From assembly GCA_933822405.4 (NCBI GenBank), contig CAKOGP040001980.1, positions 218,398-282,397 of the forward strand: DNA of 64,000 nt. Direction: 5' to 3'. This document shows, one piece after another, positions 32,001 to 42,908 of the stretch. A program made the position numbers and the translations under genes. Position 1 is the first letter of the stretch. Each line of letters starts with the position of its first letter. The notes below the pieces were generated by a model. It did no database searches, was not told the DNA's origin, and was given only the letters and a program-made list of their open reading frames with translations. This DNA comes from Cylindrotheca closterium. Its lineage: Eukaryota > Bacillariophyta > Bacillariophyceae > Bacillariales > Bacillariaceae.

Positions 32001-34502
32001 TCTCAACCTTGACTTGCTGCTACCTTGGAAAGTGTGCAGTCATGGGAATACCTGTTTTGGATCCAAATCTCGGCGAAAAAGCAAAATTGTATGGGACTCT
32101 CTTCCAATGTGTTGCAGAGCCTGCTCCTGGTGCACTCCTCCAAAAACTCAAAATGTTGGTGTCAGAAGCCAAGAAATTGCTGGTGCAGTCTGACGGAAAA
32201 GAGTTTCAAGAAGTTTCCGAACAGGTCATCGTTTCATTTTCCAAGGTTTTTGACTATCTTTCAGGGCGAACTTCTGATTTGAGCGCATCGATGCTGGGAG
32301 GGCTTGCGAACGAAGACTTCATTCCGTGTATTGTAGATGCAAGAGTTCAGTGGTTTAAACCAAATGAAGTATTTTTCAAGGGCGAAGATGGCGAAGAGAG
32401 CGTTACCTCGTCTCTGTTCCAGGTTGTAGACTTCAGTCCTTTCCTGGCTGCCGCCGGAGTGAAGCAAGAAGCTGCAACGAAAGATATATTCCGGCTCATG
32501 ATCGAGTCTCCAGAGACAGTGTTCGCAGCAGCAAAGAGCGAGGCCAAATACAAGCAATTTCTTCGCCGTGTCGCAGCTCATAAACCGTTCAAACGTGTCA
32601 CACCGGAGATTCGAGACTCCCCTTTCCTCCTGGCGTACTCCATGTCAAAAGAAGAGTCGAAAGAAAAGACTACGTTTGAGTTGGCGAAAGCCCAAGATGT
32701 CTACATCATTGACAATTCTTTTTTTGGTAAGTATATTGTCATGACGGGATGGCAAGCGTATTTTCAAAACCTTTTACTTACGTTGTTGTTCAGCTCGCAT
32801 GTTTCCTGTAAAACGAGCTCCGCACGAATCTGACTTGGAAGATTTCTATTCACTGATAGGATCAAGATATATCTCCAAAGAGGTGAAGAAGAAGTACCAT
32901 GTTGTTGGTGAAGCGCAATTCAATAGCCCTTTGACACAGGAACTGGTCGCGAGAATTCAAGAAAGAGGACCCTTGCTTGTCAGTCCGAGTGTGACTTCAA
33001 GACCATTGGTGCCAAATGCTGCATCTATCATCGACGAGAAGAAACTAGACATTGTTGAAGTTCCACAGTTGAAGGCTGTATTCTCATTGAAGAAATCAAC
33101 ACGGAGCCAGAAAATCACATGTTGTTCAACGCAAACAAAATTCGGGAAGAATTGCCTGTATGTCACCAAAGACTTCGATTGGTTTGATGTTGGCTACGCT
33201 ATTGGTGAGCTGATTCTTGAACGCTGCCAGCTCGAAGATGCTTTCTTCATCAGCTCGCTTCTCGAAGCGCCTCTAGAGCAACTCCGAGCACGAGGATTTC
33301 CGGTGGATCGCATCATTCACCCCGAACCGCCTCCTGAACCGGAGCCCAAACCAGAGCAAGCAGTGCCTCAAGCAACTGCTTCAAATGCCGCAACTGGGAC
33401 CACTAGGAATCAGACAAGGGCTCCCGATGGAGGAGGTGTTTCTACAGATGGAGTATCGCCTTCGCCGCCTAATATTAGTCGTGGAGAAGAGAAAGTGGAA
33501 AGCTCTGAGGCAAAGAAAGAAGTACAAGGTTCTTTGGAAGATTATGTCGCAGTCCTGAAGAATATATTCCCTGGCGTTGATGAAGAATACATTCGAAAGC
33601 GGCTTGGTGACGAACCGACAATGGAAGATGTGCGTGATTTAGCAGAAGAAATGACAAACAGCGGTTATCCAAAGGAAATGAAGCAAGAAATGCCAAAGCC
33701 GCCGAAAGAAGAGCCTCGGAAATCTAAAATCTTTGGTTCCAAAAAGCTGGGTCGCGCAGTCAATGGACTAATGGGCAGCGGCCTTGCTGGTATGAATACA
33801 AGCTCTTCAAATTTAGGCAAGCAACAGCAAGGCGTCACGGCGGCTCCTCCGCCAGCATTTGGTCGTGATAGCAATTCTGTAAAGTCGCCCGAGATGGACG
33901 CTCTCGCACATCATTCTATGGAAAAACAACTCGAACAAAGAATCAAACAGTCAACAAACATTGATGGTGGCGGTTTTAGCTCGGAAGATCGAGTTCAGGA
34001 CATTCCACAAGGAATGGATCATGATGAGTGTTGCGAACTTGTTCCAGGTCACGATTTGAAGCCATTCGCTAATCTAGTGACTGGGAAATCCGACACCCAC
34101 AATGGGATCAAGATTTTCTTTGCACGGAAAGACAAGGACTCTGAAAGCTTTGTGCGCTCGCATATGGATGCGGTCGAGAGTTTTGCCGTTGTACTAGAGC
34201 GCTTGAGTGACATCTATGGTATCAAGCTCAATTCGGTGGCAATATATCATGACTCAGTTGGCAACTCCATCGCTTTCAATGCAAACCGAGCACTATATTT
34301 CAATCTTCATTTCTTCTGTGCTTTGCATTATGGGGAGAACGGAAGCCCCAATAGCGAATGCTATTCATACTGGTTTGTGACTTTTGCACATGAGCTGGCT
34401 CATCATTTTGTTTCTGCACACAACCGAGCTCACGCATTCTACACAGAGAGCTATTGTACTATGTATTTTCCAAAGCTGCTGACCATGCTTTCAAGAGCCT
34501 AG
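29006..34502 (+). CDS. giant GHKL ATPase (DUF3684-like) with C-terminal HExxHxxxxxH motif
   Basis: Two exons, 29006-32726 and 32794-34502 (67-nt intron, phase 1), giving 1809 residues. The N-terminal HSP90-like/sacsin-type ATPase domain has YRELLQNSNDANA (about 42-54), with the Asn that binds Mg-ATP, and KIGAFGVGAYTMFSI (about 100-114) as the glycine-rich lid. The splice join makes FFARMFPVKRAPHESDLEDF, which I recognise from fungal DUF3684 proteins. A low-complexity acidic insert lies near residues 410-460 and a Pro/Glu-rich linker near 1410-1500. The end has HELAHHFVSAHNRAH, with His at 1773, 1777 and 1783 and Glu 1774: the zinc spacing of metzincin proteases. In fungi such proteins are uncharacterised; a chaperone-like or protease role is inferred. 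The ATG at 29006 is the first in frame. Confidence 0.88.
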
Positions 34503-34553
34503 GATATTTTAAAAAATAACTACTGCACTGTAGATATTGGCCCTTACTGGTTC

Positions 34554-36108
34554 TCAAGCGTTGGCTGTAGATCGCCTTGTTCGGAAGGCATGGCTCACCT
34601 TCTCGCGGGCAACTGAATCGTCTACCGCAATCCAGACAGCACCCTCCTGTTTCAGAAATCGACCAGCATAGCTATGAACCTGATCCACTGTTTTTTGTGC
34701 AATTTCCATTTTATCAAACTTCTTTGCTTGTTCATACTCGGACTGGTAATTGTCAAGCAGTGAATGATACCTCAAATTCCCATAATGCTCTTGAATCGGC
34801 TTGCCCCGTCCAAACAAAACGTCAAACCGACCAGGAACAATAATGTTCTTGCTCATGGTAGAATTTTCCTCTTGCTGTTGTAAACTCTTAACCCATGCTC
34901 GATGTGCCTTTGTCTTCGGTTCTCCATCTTCCGTCACCGGCATTGCCCCTACCGGTAATCCAAAAGTCAACAACTTATACCGATGTTCTTTGCATGTGCC
35001 TGCAATTCAATGTGATTAGGAAAAAAAAACATTACATGGGCCGTTTCATTGCGACAAGTCGACCTCACCATAATGGGATCGAAACCGAACCCTCCTCCTT
35101 GCTCCCATGACCATCATGGCTACAGTCATCATAGGTTTCATGGTGAGAGCGTCGTAGCAGAAATGAATACTCGACATGCGCATCGGGATGAGCCGAGCAA
35201 TCTTTTGGACTGCCCAGGCTGCTCCACGATCCATCACTCTGTTTTTGCCAGTATTGAAACCAATCATGACAAAGCCATTTTTCTGTGTCTGGACATCCTG
35301 TAGCGCCAAAAAGATAGTGTACCAGAAGGCTCGGACCAAGTTTTCCAATTTCTTATACTTTCGCAGCATTGGCAATCCAACAATAATGGCTCGCCCTGCT
35401 ACATCTCGAGATGGTAACACCTGAAAGAATCCAGACTCTAGACTTCTCTTATCGTCCTTGCTCAAGTCGTTTAATCGAATTTCTCGTTGCATAGCTACAA
35501 AGAGTACAGTACAGTTCACAATAAGAGAACGAGCAAATCAACATTACAAAGCAAACAACAACAGGAAGCATGAAGCCACCCTCACCATCACTACCAAACA
35601 ACTCAAGCTTTGCTTCAAAAAACTTGACCATCTTCTTGGCTGTGTTGCTTGCGTCAAACTCTTCTGATCGAAGGAACATCAGTTGCAGTGATTCTGATGA
35701 TACATATCCAGGATTCACTGCAACTGCCAGGCGATAAGCAGATGATGATTTCTTGGCAGCTAGTTTCCGTAAAGCAGCATCCAATTCCATCCGTTTCTGC
35801 ATGACTAACTCTGGCGATTCCTCAATCGGAGCGGATATTCCATGAATCTCGTGAAGCGCTTGATCTCTTTGTTGCATTGAAAGCCCATTTAGTTCTTCCG
35901 CCAATTGAAAATCCACTGTTTCTTGTGGTGCGTTGAACTCTTCACTTGGCAAGTCCTGTATGTTGAGACTCCTGGTGAAGCCGGCCTCTATCGAAATGTC
36001 TGTCGCAATTGACCCTCCTCCATGACTACCACTGCTTCCGCTACCCGTATAGCTTGATTCCATTGCCTCTAGTAGATGGTTTTGCTGTGGTTGTTCTCCC
36101 ATCGTCAT
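34554..36108 (-). CDS. CRAL-TRIO-like domain fused to DUF6824
   Basis: Three exons on the minus strand, 36108-35586, 35494-35069 and 34999-34554; 464 residues. After a Ser/Gly/Gln-rich start, residues about 125-320 read as a CRAL-TRIO lipid-binding domain: LMFLRSEEFDASNTAKKMVK (helical N-part), FFQVLPSRDVAGRAIIVGLP, LQDVQTQKNGFVMIGF. After the last intron comes a DUF6824 domain (about 365-455): DVLFGRGKPIQEHYGNLRYH, AGRFLKQEGAVWIAVDDSVA, REKVSHAFRTRR. DUF6824 is known to me mainly from diatoms, where it is expanded and of unknown function. CRAL-TRIO domains carry small lipids. The link of lipid sensing to DUF6824 is inferred. Both domains belong to one transcript because the second exon ends in a GTGAGG donor in phase with exon 3. 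Confidence 0.83.
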
Positions 36109-36428
36109 GGTGATCCGTGGTGGTCGTGATGTTCAAGGAACCTGTCACCAAAACGAACACGGGGGGGGGGCCAAAACCACGCCACCATTGCCATGGAACA
36201 TGGAACTATTCTAAATTCGAATGAGTCGATTCAATCGGGTTGTGTGACGTCAAGCAGAAAAAAAAGATCACGGAAGTTCCACGCACGTTGGTTTTGGTGG
36301 AATGACACGAGCCTTTTTGTGCATTCTGATTTGGAACTCAAGCTGCCTGCATACTTTGATGCGACGTTTCACCTACAGTCAGTGAAGGGATTGCACATAC
36401 ATATTATATATTGAGAGTTGAATAGAAA
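36109..36428. promoter_or_regulatory. divergent promoter region
   Basis: 320 bases between divergent genes. It holds a run of ten or more G near 36162 and a TATATATT-like AT run at about 36405-36415, about 15-20 bases before the ATG at 36429. Nothing else was seen. Confidence 0.4.
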
Positions 36429-38170
36429 ATGAAATCAGTAGTCCCATCGCTGATAAGCTGTTCAGTATTGGCAGCAGTATGCGCCATTGGAAGTGTGGAA
36501 GCGTTTGTGACACCTTCCAGGACCAATGTACAAGCCGAGCCTAGAATCTCGAGGAACTATCTTTTCAAGTCGAACACCGTCAACAGAAAAAGATCAAATC
36601 AAATATCACTGCGATCGCTCTCAGAGGAAAATGATCCGCAACTATCCAATGGTGAAGCCTCCATTGTTGATTACACCAAGATGAAGCCACAAGTATATGG
36701 CCAGAGATGGGTCCAACTAGCATACCTGAGTATGCTCGCATTGATGAGTGATTGGGTCTGCTTCTCAGTGGCAGCTGCACCAGATGCGTTCGAACAAAGC
36801 TTTGGTCACTCAGCAGCTTCCATTATTGATATCTTTTTGTTTACTAATGTGGCGACGAGTTTTCTTGTGACAGATGTGATCACGAATTTCGGCATGCAAA
36901 AAGCCATTCAATCAGCGGCAGTTCTAATGGCATTGGGTTGTTGGCTTCGGGCGGGTTTTGGATTTCTGCCAGGGCAAGATGGACTGGTGGATTACACATT
37001 GTTGGTGATTGGCACCGTGTTTGTGGGTATCGCACAACCCTTCTTTCAGTGCACGCCACCATTGTTAAGTGCCACATGGTTCGCCAACAACGAAAGATCC
37101 ACAAGCACAGCCATTGCTCTGAACTTTAATCAAATAGGGATTGCCACAGCATTCTTGGTGGGTGGTTCCATGGCTACCAACACCAAGGGATTGGAAAATT
37201 ACTTGGGGTTGATTGCTGTCGCGACCACTCTAATCTCAGTTGGCACACTACTTCAATTTGAAAACGCACCACCAACTCCCCCTTCCGCCTCGGAACTCGA
37301 GAAGAAGATCAAGGGTGAAGTGGAACCACCATTTTTGGAATCTGTACAAAAGTTCTTCAACACGAGAGGGTTCTCAAATGCACTGGCGGCGTTTATATGT
37401 AGTATTTCCATCACAAATGTCGTTGGTGTGAGTATCGACAAAAGGGAGCTAAAAACTCTTTCAAGCTGATGCTGATGCTGATGAAAACAATGCTCTGACA
37501 ATCAACTTTCTCCATAATCTCTCAATTCTTGCAGGCTTTTATTGATGATGTCATGACACGCGGTGGGGTTACAGGGCAATTCCAAATCGACTTGGCTGGT
37601 GCAGGCTTTGAAGTGGCAATCGTGATAGGAGGAATCGTATTGGGTGGATATGTGGATCGAACAAAGGATTACAAAATTGTTACCATGGCTTGCTTGGCTG
37701 CTACTGCCTTGTTTGTTCTCCCTCTCGGACTAACGGATCATGCGCTGGGACGGGAACCACTGCTTATGGTAGCAGCTTTGTTGGGCCTGGGTGTAGCAGC
37801 TGGTCCCGTGCAGCCCATTAATGCTGAGTTGGCGGTCGACGTTACCTACCCTGGAGATGAGACTGCGGTCGAGAGTGTGCAGCAGATTGGGGGGAATCTA
37901 ATCTCTGCTCTGTTGATACCGATAGCAGAATATGCATCCAAAACTGACTTCACTTTGATGAAGGGTGTGCCAGGAATCGAAAGCGACATTCGAGGTGATG
38001 TCGTTCTGTTAGTGGCTCTAGCCTTTCTTACCCTGGCCTACTTTTCACAGTTTGATGCACCACTGATGCGATCCGCTGCAGATGAAGGATCAGAAGAGGA
38101 ATCCGACGCCGACGACTGTGATGATGCCGTTATAAATGTGGATTCTGAAGAATTGGCATCTCAATTATGA
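36429..38170 (+). CDS. plastid-targeted MFS transporter, FLVCR/DIRC2-like
   Basis: Exons 36429-37427 and 37535-38170, phase 0, with a GTGAGT donor and TTGCAG acceptor; 544 residues. The start has a signal peptide ending in GSVEAFVTPS, an ASAF-like site, then a Ser/Arg/Asn-rich transit-like stretch to about residue 85. About 12 membrane segments follow. VFVGIAQPFFQCTPPLLSATWFANNERSTS matches the FLVCR-like signature of an aqueous-path motif followed by WF..NER; I see this in the haem/choline exporter group. The C-terminus is acidic. Substrate and membrane are unknown; a plastid envelope or ER-derived membrane is likely from the presequence. The intron contains a GCTGAT hexamer run (37466-37483). 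Confidence 0.8.
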
Positions 38171-39221
38171 ATTGAGTAACCAACCACACTACCCAGTACC
38201 GTCCAGTAGGAGTAAATAGATTGACGCCTACCGGTATTCGCTTTTTCAATTTTTTGTCTTTTGCGTTTGATCGGAGGAGTCATATCTTTGATCGACGACT
38301 CACTCGGCTCAGATCGTAGATCATGTAAAAATCGGAAACATCGGAACTTCTTTCGTCTCCCCCCGGAGCGGCTGTCAGCGTCAATCTTCTCCATACTCCA
38401 TACGTACGATAGCGTACGTTCACATTCAATATGTACGGGCAGTTATCGTGCACCACCGGATTGAACAACAAATTATATGGTACTTATCGTACAGAAAAAG
38501 CTACGGAAGCCACGACCTGGAACAACAACATTGAATCAAGCGGTAAAAAGGCTCAGAAGGAAATTCCAGAAGTGGTCACGCCCCCGAATAATTGTCCATG
38601 CAAGCTGCGTTTTATTGCGTTTGTCTCTGCCCATTTCCCCCACATTGGCACCCAATATCCAAACCCTCGAAAAAATCAAGTAGTGCTAAAAATTACAATT
38701 TGTTATGCGCAACAAATGACTTTGAGTTTGGCATATATGAAATTCTCCCTTCACGCAGATAGAGTACCTGTATCCACAGAATCCTCCATAAACACAACCA
38801 AATATCACCAAATCAAAAACAAAACTGATCTCAATTAAGAGGGAGACAAAGGAGCTTTGAGACACTGGTTCATAATCAAGCCTCACTATTTCGATCGAAC
38901 ATAGGCAAAACACGAAAGCCATCATTGGATAGCATTCAGACAACTGGTATACTGATACAAATCGATTACGGTAAGTTCCGCTGTTGCTAAAATTGATGAC
39001 ACATCAGATCGTGGCTGGCACTTTCTGCTTGGGAATGAATTGTTTCCACCGCCCATCGGCTTGACGAAGCCACTGAATGAAGAACAGCTCTTGTCATCAT
39101 CTCCATCGCAACCGACACCAAAGCATGAAGTCGCCTCGTTCTTTTTTAATTGATTCTGTCTCTAACACACGCTTTGGTACAAACTCCACGTAGACTTTAC
39201 GACACAACTTTTACAAACATC
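38171..39221. other. long intergenic region with a small hairpin
   Basis: 1051 bases. A 7-bp inverted repeat with a 4-base loop lies at 38402-38419 (ACGTACG ATAG CGTACGT). Several short frames on both strands were considered and have no support. The end of the region should contain the promoter of the HMG gene. Confidence 0.45.
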
Positions 39222-40832
39222 ATGTCAGTGGATCAAAACGCCAATGCCAGTACTCCCCAAGGAGGAGACTTCAATGCCATGCAGCAGCAGCAGCAGCAAC
39301 AGGGGGGACAACAGATGGGCGGCCAAATGGATGGCCAGAACTTTCAAGGACAAGACGGCAATGCCATCCTAGCCCAACAACAAGCACTCATGGCCATGGC
39401 CGGAGGTTCTGCCGGTGGAGGAGGCGGCCTTGATGCTGGAGCCAGCAGAGAAGCTCTCATGAACCTTTTGTCAAGACAAGGATTCGGCGGCGGTATGGGC
39501 GCTGCTGGAATGGGTGGCATGGGTGGAGGCATGCCTGGAATGCAACAAGGATTCGGTGGCATGGCAGGATTCCAAGGTCAACAATTCGGTGCTTTTGGCG
39601 GCCTTGGAGGAGGTGCCCCCGGTGGTGCCCCTGGTGGGGGCGAGCAAGGAAACTCCGGCGCCCCAGGTGAAAACGGAGCTCCTGGACCTGGTGCCGGAGC
39701 TGGCATGATGGGTGCCTTTGGAGCTCCCAACCAAGCGTTCGGAGGATTCGCACCTGGCATGGGCGGTGGCTTCAATGCTGGCCTCATGGGCGGCATGGGA
39801 GGCATGGCTGGGCTTCCAGGCATGGGCGGTATGGCTGGTATGGGCGGCGCCCCCAACTTTATGGGTGGCGGTGCCGGCATGGCTGGTAGCGTCTTGGGTT
39901 CTAGCAACCTCTTGGGTTCTGGAGGTGCTAGCCAAGGACTCGGGGGAAGCGAGGGCAGGGGAGGAGCTCCTGGACCAGCTGACGGCGCCGGTGCTGGAAT
40001 GGCTCAACAAAACATGCTTCTTCAGCAAATGTTGCAGCAACAAGCTGGTGGTGGCGCCTCTGCTCTTTGGCAACAATACGGAAGTATGAATGGTGCTGAA
40101 GGTATGATGGGCGGAGCTGGTGGTGCCGGCTCTGGGGTTCCTGCCTTCTTGGGCATGCTTGGACAAGGAGGTGGTGCCCAACCACCTCGTGAAGCTTCCG
40201 ATTCTGGTGTATTCCAAGCTGGCGCCTTGCCAGACTTTGCCAAGAGTGGCAAGAAGTCTCGACCCAAGAAGCCCAAGAACAAGCCCAAAAGACCGCTTTC
40301 TGCCTACAACATCTTCTTCAAGGATGAACGTGCCAAGATCCTTGCCGAAATCCCAGACAAGAAGGGAGACGAAGAAGACGAGGAGAAGGAAGGTGAAGAT
40401 GGTACTGCCGTCAAGAAGGAAGACGGTGAATCCAAGGATGGCGAAAAGAAGGAGGGAGAAGAATCCAAGGATGGCGAAGGGGAGAAGAAGGATGGTGAAG
40501 AATCCAAGGACGGAGAAAAGAAGGGAGATGATAAGGATAAGAAAGACGGCAAGAAGGTCGCTGGAAACAAGAGAAAGAGAAAGCCCCACGGCAAGATTGG
40601 ATTCGAAAGTTTGGCCAAGATTGTTGGTCAACGCTGGAAGGAGCTCCCTCCTGAAGAGTTGGACATTTACAAGAAGCGTGCCGAAGAGGACATGAAGAGG
40701 TATCGAAAGGAAATGGAAGCTTACGTCCAGAAGCAAAGAGAAGGACTCGAGCAAAGCCGTGAGCACTTGGAAAAGCTAGTAGACGAAGAAACCAAAAAGC
40801 GCTACTTTGGTGATGCTGCTCCTGGGGTCTAA
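39222..40832 (+). CDS. HMG-box protein with Gly/Met-rich N-terminus and interrupted box
   Basis: Single exon, 536 residues from the ATG at 39222. Residues 1-340 are low complexity: a Gln run (CAG repeat at about 39284-39301), then Gly/Met/Ala/Pro repeats of the GMGG and GAPGG types. From about 348 comes a Lys/Pro-rich lead (KKPKNKPKRPLSAYNIFFKD) that begins an HMG box. The box is split after helix 1 by about 80 residues of Lys/Glu/Asp/Gly repeats (units such as EESKDGEKK). It then resumes with IGFESLAKIVGQRWKELPPE and a long helix 3. HMG boxes bend DNA and act in chromatin; this one is probably nuclear. The insertion is at a loop, so the fold could survive. The long antisense frame on the other strand is a codon-bias shadow. 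Confidence 0.88.
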   Translation: MSVDQNANASTPQGGDFNAMQQQQQQQGGQQMGGQMDGQNFQGQDGNAILAQQQALMAMAGGSAGGGGGLDAGASREALMNLLSRQGFGGGMGAAGMGGMGGGMPGMQQGFGGMAGFQGQQFGAFGGLGGGAPGGAPGGGEQGNSGAPGENGAPGPGAGAGMMGAFGAPNQAFGGFAPGMGGGFNAGLMGGMGGMAGLPGMGGMAGMGGAPNFMGGGAGMAGSVLGSSNLLGSGGASQGLGGSEGRGGAPGPADGAGAGMAQQNMLLQQMLQQQAGGGASALWQQYGSMNGAEGMMGGAGGAGSGVPAFLGMLGQGGGAQPPREASDSGVFQAGALPDFAKSGKKSRPKKPKNKPKRPLSAYNIFFKDERAKILAEIPDKKGDEEDEEKEGEDGTAVKKEDGESKDGEKKEGEESKDGEGEKKDGEESKDGEKKGDDKDKKDGKKVAGNKRKRKPHGKIGFESLAKIVGQRWKELPPEELDIYKKRAEEDMKRYRKEMEAYVQKQREGLEQSREHLEKLVDEETKKRYFGDAAPGV

Positions 40833-41307
40833 GTTTTGGGCAGTTTTGGAAAATCTGTTGGGTGTTGTGATTGAAAGGAAATAAACCAAAAAATTAATAA
40901 GCCATATTGATTATGTATTCATGTATTTCGTTATCTGCTGTATTCAACAGCTGTGCCGATAAACTCGAATGGCAATTCATCTGTCCAACTCTCCAAGCTG
41001 GAGCCTGGAGCACCATCGAAGACAGTATTCTACTATAGTAGTGTACCTGGTACCTGGTACTACAGTACTGGTATGATGCTTCATTGAAAATCCTGGCGCG
41101 GTGAGTTTTAGTCCGTCTAGTCAAAGCGGCTCGCGCCGGCCAGCAAAGTAGTGTCTAGGGTAAAAATTGAGGTCCTTCATCCAGTCCAATCACGTTTGAC
41201 TCGGTCAGTCAGTCGTCAACCTTCGGAAATGAAGAATATTTATGGCAAGATTGGTACCAGGTACAGTAACTGTGAAAGATGCATGATGTAAAATATCACC
41301 AATCGTT
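40833..41307. other. intergenic region with GTACCTG tandem repeat
   Basis: 475 bases between two plus-strand genes. It carries the 41043-41060 tandem repeat and another GGTACCAGGTACAGTA copy near 41253-41268, next to a short CTACTATAGTAG palindrome near 41031-41042. No gene seen. Confidence 0.5.
41043..41060. repeat. tandem GTACCTG repeat
   Basis: GTACCTG GTACCTG GTAC, the reverse-complement equivalent of the GGTACCA repeat at 24389, followed by TACAGTACTGGTA. Confidence 0.85.
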
Positions 41308-41835
41308 ATGGAATCTGAATATGATGGCCAACAAGGAAAGATTATAGAGGTTTGCACAGGTCCGCAGTGTTCCGTTTCTGGCGCGTCAGCAGTACAGCTG
41401 GAAATTGAGGACCTTGTCATTGAAGCTGACGATGGCTTTCACATTCAGGAGGCAGGTTGTCGAGACTTTTGTACTATGGGGCCCAATGTCTACTGCAGTG
41501 GCTCGCATTTTTCCAAGGTTCAGAGTCCAGAAGAATGTGAGAGGATTGCAAAGGAGATTGGTATGTCGTCGGCTGACGATGCAGATCCCATCCAATCCAC
41601 GGTTGGAAAGATGATGAGACGAAAAGCAAACAGAAAACGATGGCAACTCTTGAGGAATATCGCACGGCAGAAAAGCGCAGGAGTCAATAAATCTGAGAAG
41701 TGGAAAAAAGAGTTGCATGAGCTTCACGGCTTAGAGCTACGTGCCGCTGAATCATCTAACAGTGCATCCGAATTGAATCAAAGAGCCGATAGAAGATTGA
41801 AACGATTTCTAAATTATGTTGATGACACGTCATAG
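41308..41835 (+). CDS. thioredoxin-like [2Fe-2S] ferredoxin domain protein
   Basis: Single exon, 175 residues. The N-terminal 85 residues carry the four-Cys pattern of thioredoxin-like 2Fe-2S ferredoxins: Cys 16 and Cys 21 in IEVCTGPQCSVSGA, and the second pair in EAGCRDFCTMGPNVYC. The C-terminal half is a basic helical extension (GKMMRRKANRKRWQLLRNIA and a Lys/Glu/Leu coil). Such domains occur in NuoE/NDUFV2 and in small free-standing ferredoxins of plastids and bacteria. No signal or transit peptide is visible, so cytosolic or nuclear location is possible. The partner is unknown. Confidence 0.8.
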   Translation: MESEYDGQQGKIIEVCTGPQCSVSGASAVQLEIEDLVIEADDGFHIQEAGCRDFCTMGPNVYCSGSHFSKVQSPEECERIAKEIGMSSADDADPIQSTVGKMMRRKANRKRWQLLRNIARQKSAGVNKSEKWKKELHELHGLELRAAESSNSASELNQRADRRLKRFLNYVDDTS

Positions 41836-42908
41836 GATTGAGAAAGTTGTCTACCCATCTTCTTATCCCAAAAGAATAGAGCTCGCTTAGCATCGAAAAA
41901 GTCCATTACTTCTCGTTACGATTGTATTCCCGGAAAACCAAGTTGATTGCGTTGGCCACCTGCAGCCTGAGGAGAAATCAAGAAGGGCATAGCATTAGCA
42001 AACAGACCAACGTACAATGGATATCATCCTTGTCTCCGCTACCAAACGTGAGAGTCACGCGCAAAACTTTATCGTCAATTGTCTGACGACCTATCATTGT
42101 GTTTTAAACAAGCATCATCATCCTCAATACTATGGTAGCAGGTCAATGACAAGAATGGCAACTGTACTCTGAATACTTACTTGCTATGAAACTTTTTGAC
42201 AGTGCGCAAAGTCAAACGAGAACTCGTTCATGTTGATTGATTATCGATTTCGCCGGAACCTAGAGTATTATTATGGCACATGACAGGATCCATCACAATG
42301 GTTTCAGGAGATACTAATCCCCATTTAAACCTTTAGTAGGAAAGCTTAGAGGACAGATGCAAAGGACAGCTTTCTTGAGCTTGTTGCCAGAGTCGTACTC
42401 GGCTCCACTTCCACTTTTTTCAACGAATAAAAATTCTGATACATTCATTGTGAAGTCTTGGAGAAAATGACAACCTTGACAAAGCATCAATCAATCCATT
42501 GAATATCGGAGGCATGTTTCCAAATTTCCATAATGGAATGATGACTCTTTCTAGCACTCCTTTTACTCATCATTCGTGACCGTGTACGAGTGCCTACTGT
42601 ATGATTCTCACACACACGTGATGTTGGCATGACTGCATAGACCATGTAGTCATTGGCACGGAAAAGAATGATTGGAGGGTGACAAATTTCGGAATTTTCC
42701 GTACGTAGAAAATGTACTTCGAGGGCGCCTGACCAGCGATCAAGAAGAGAAAATATGGTACACGTGTAAAAAGTCAAGAAAATTGTATTGTGTATTAGTA
42801 ACTAGGTGTATTAGTAACTTCTACTTTATGAGAATAAGAATACAAGCAGGTCGCAACTAGCTCACTGAATAAAGCGGCAAATAGTTGGGAGCTGGTATCT
42901 TGTATTTT
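41836..42908. other. long intergenic region, possible short minus-strand gene
   Basis: 1073 bases. On the minus strand near 42100-42020 a short coding-like frame (MIGRQTIDDKVLRVTLTF) is followed by a GTACGT donor and a CTCAG acceptor, and beyond it (41960-41900) the frame LQVANAINLVFREYNRNEK ends in a stop. The phases of the two pieces do not match with the visible sites, so no gene is called. The rest is AT-rich with no feature seen. Confidence 0.3.

Noticed and set aside
38431..38838. 135-codon plus-strand frame in long intergenic DNA
   Set aside because: Composition looks random and there is no splice partner, signal or domain.
39471..40766. 431-codon open frame on the minus strand
   Set aside because: It lies wholly antisense to the HMG-box gene and its translation is low-complexity Ser/His/Leu text that mirrors the codon pattern of the sense gene.
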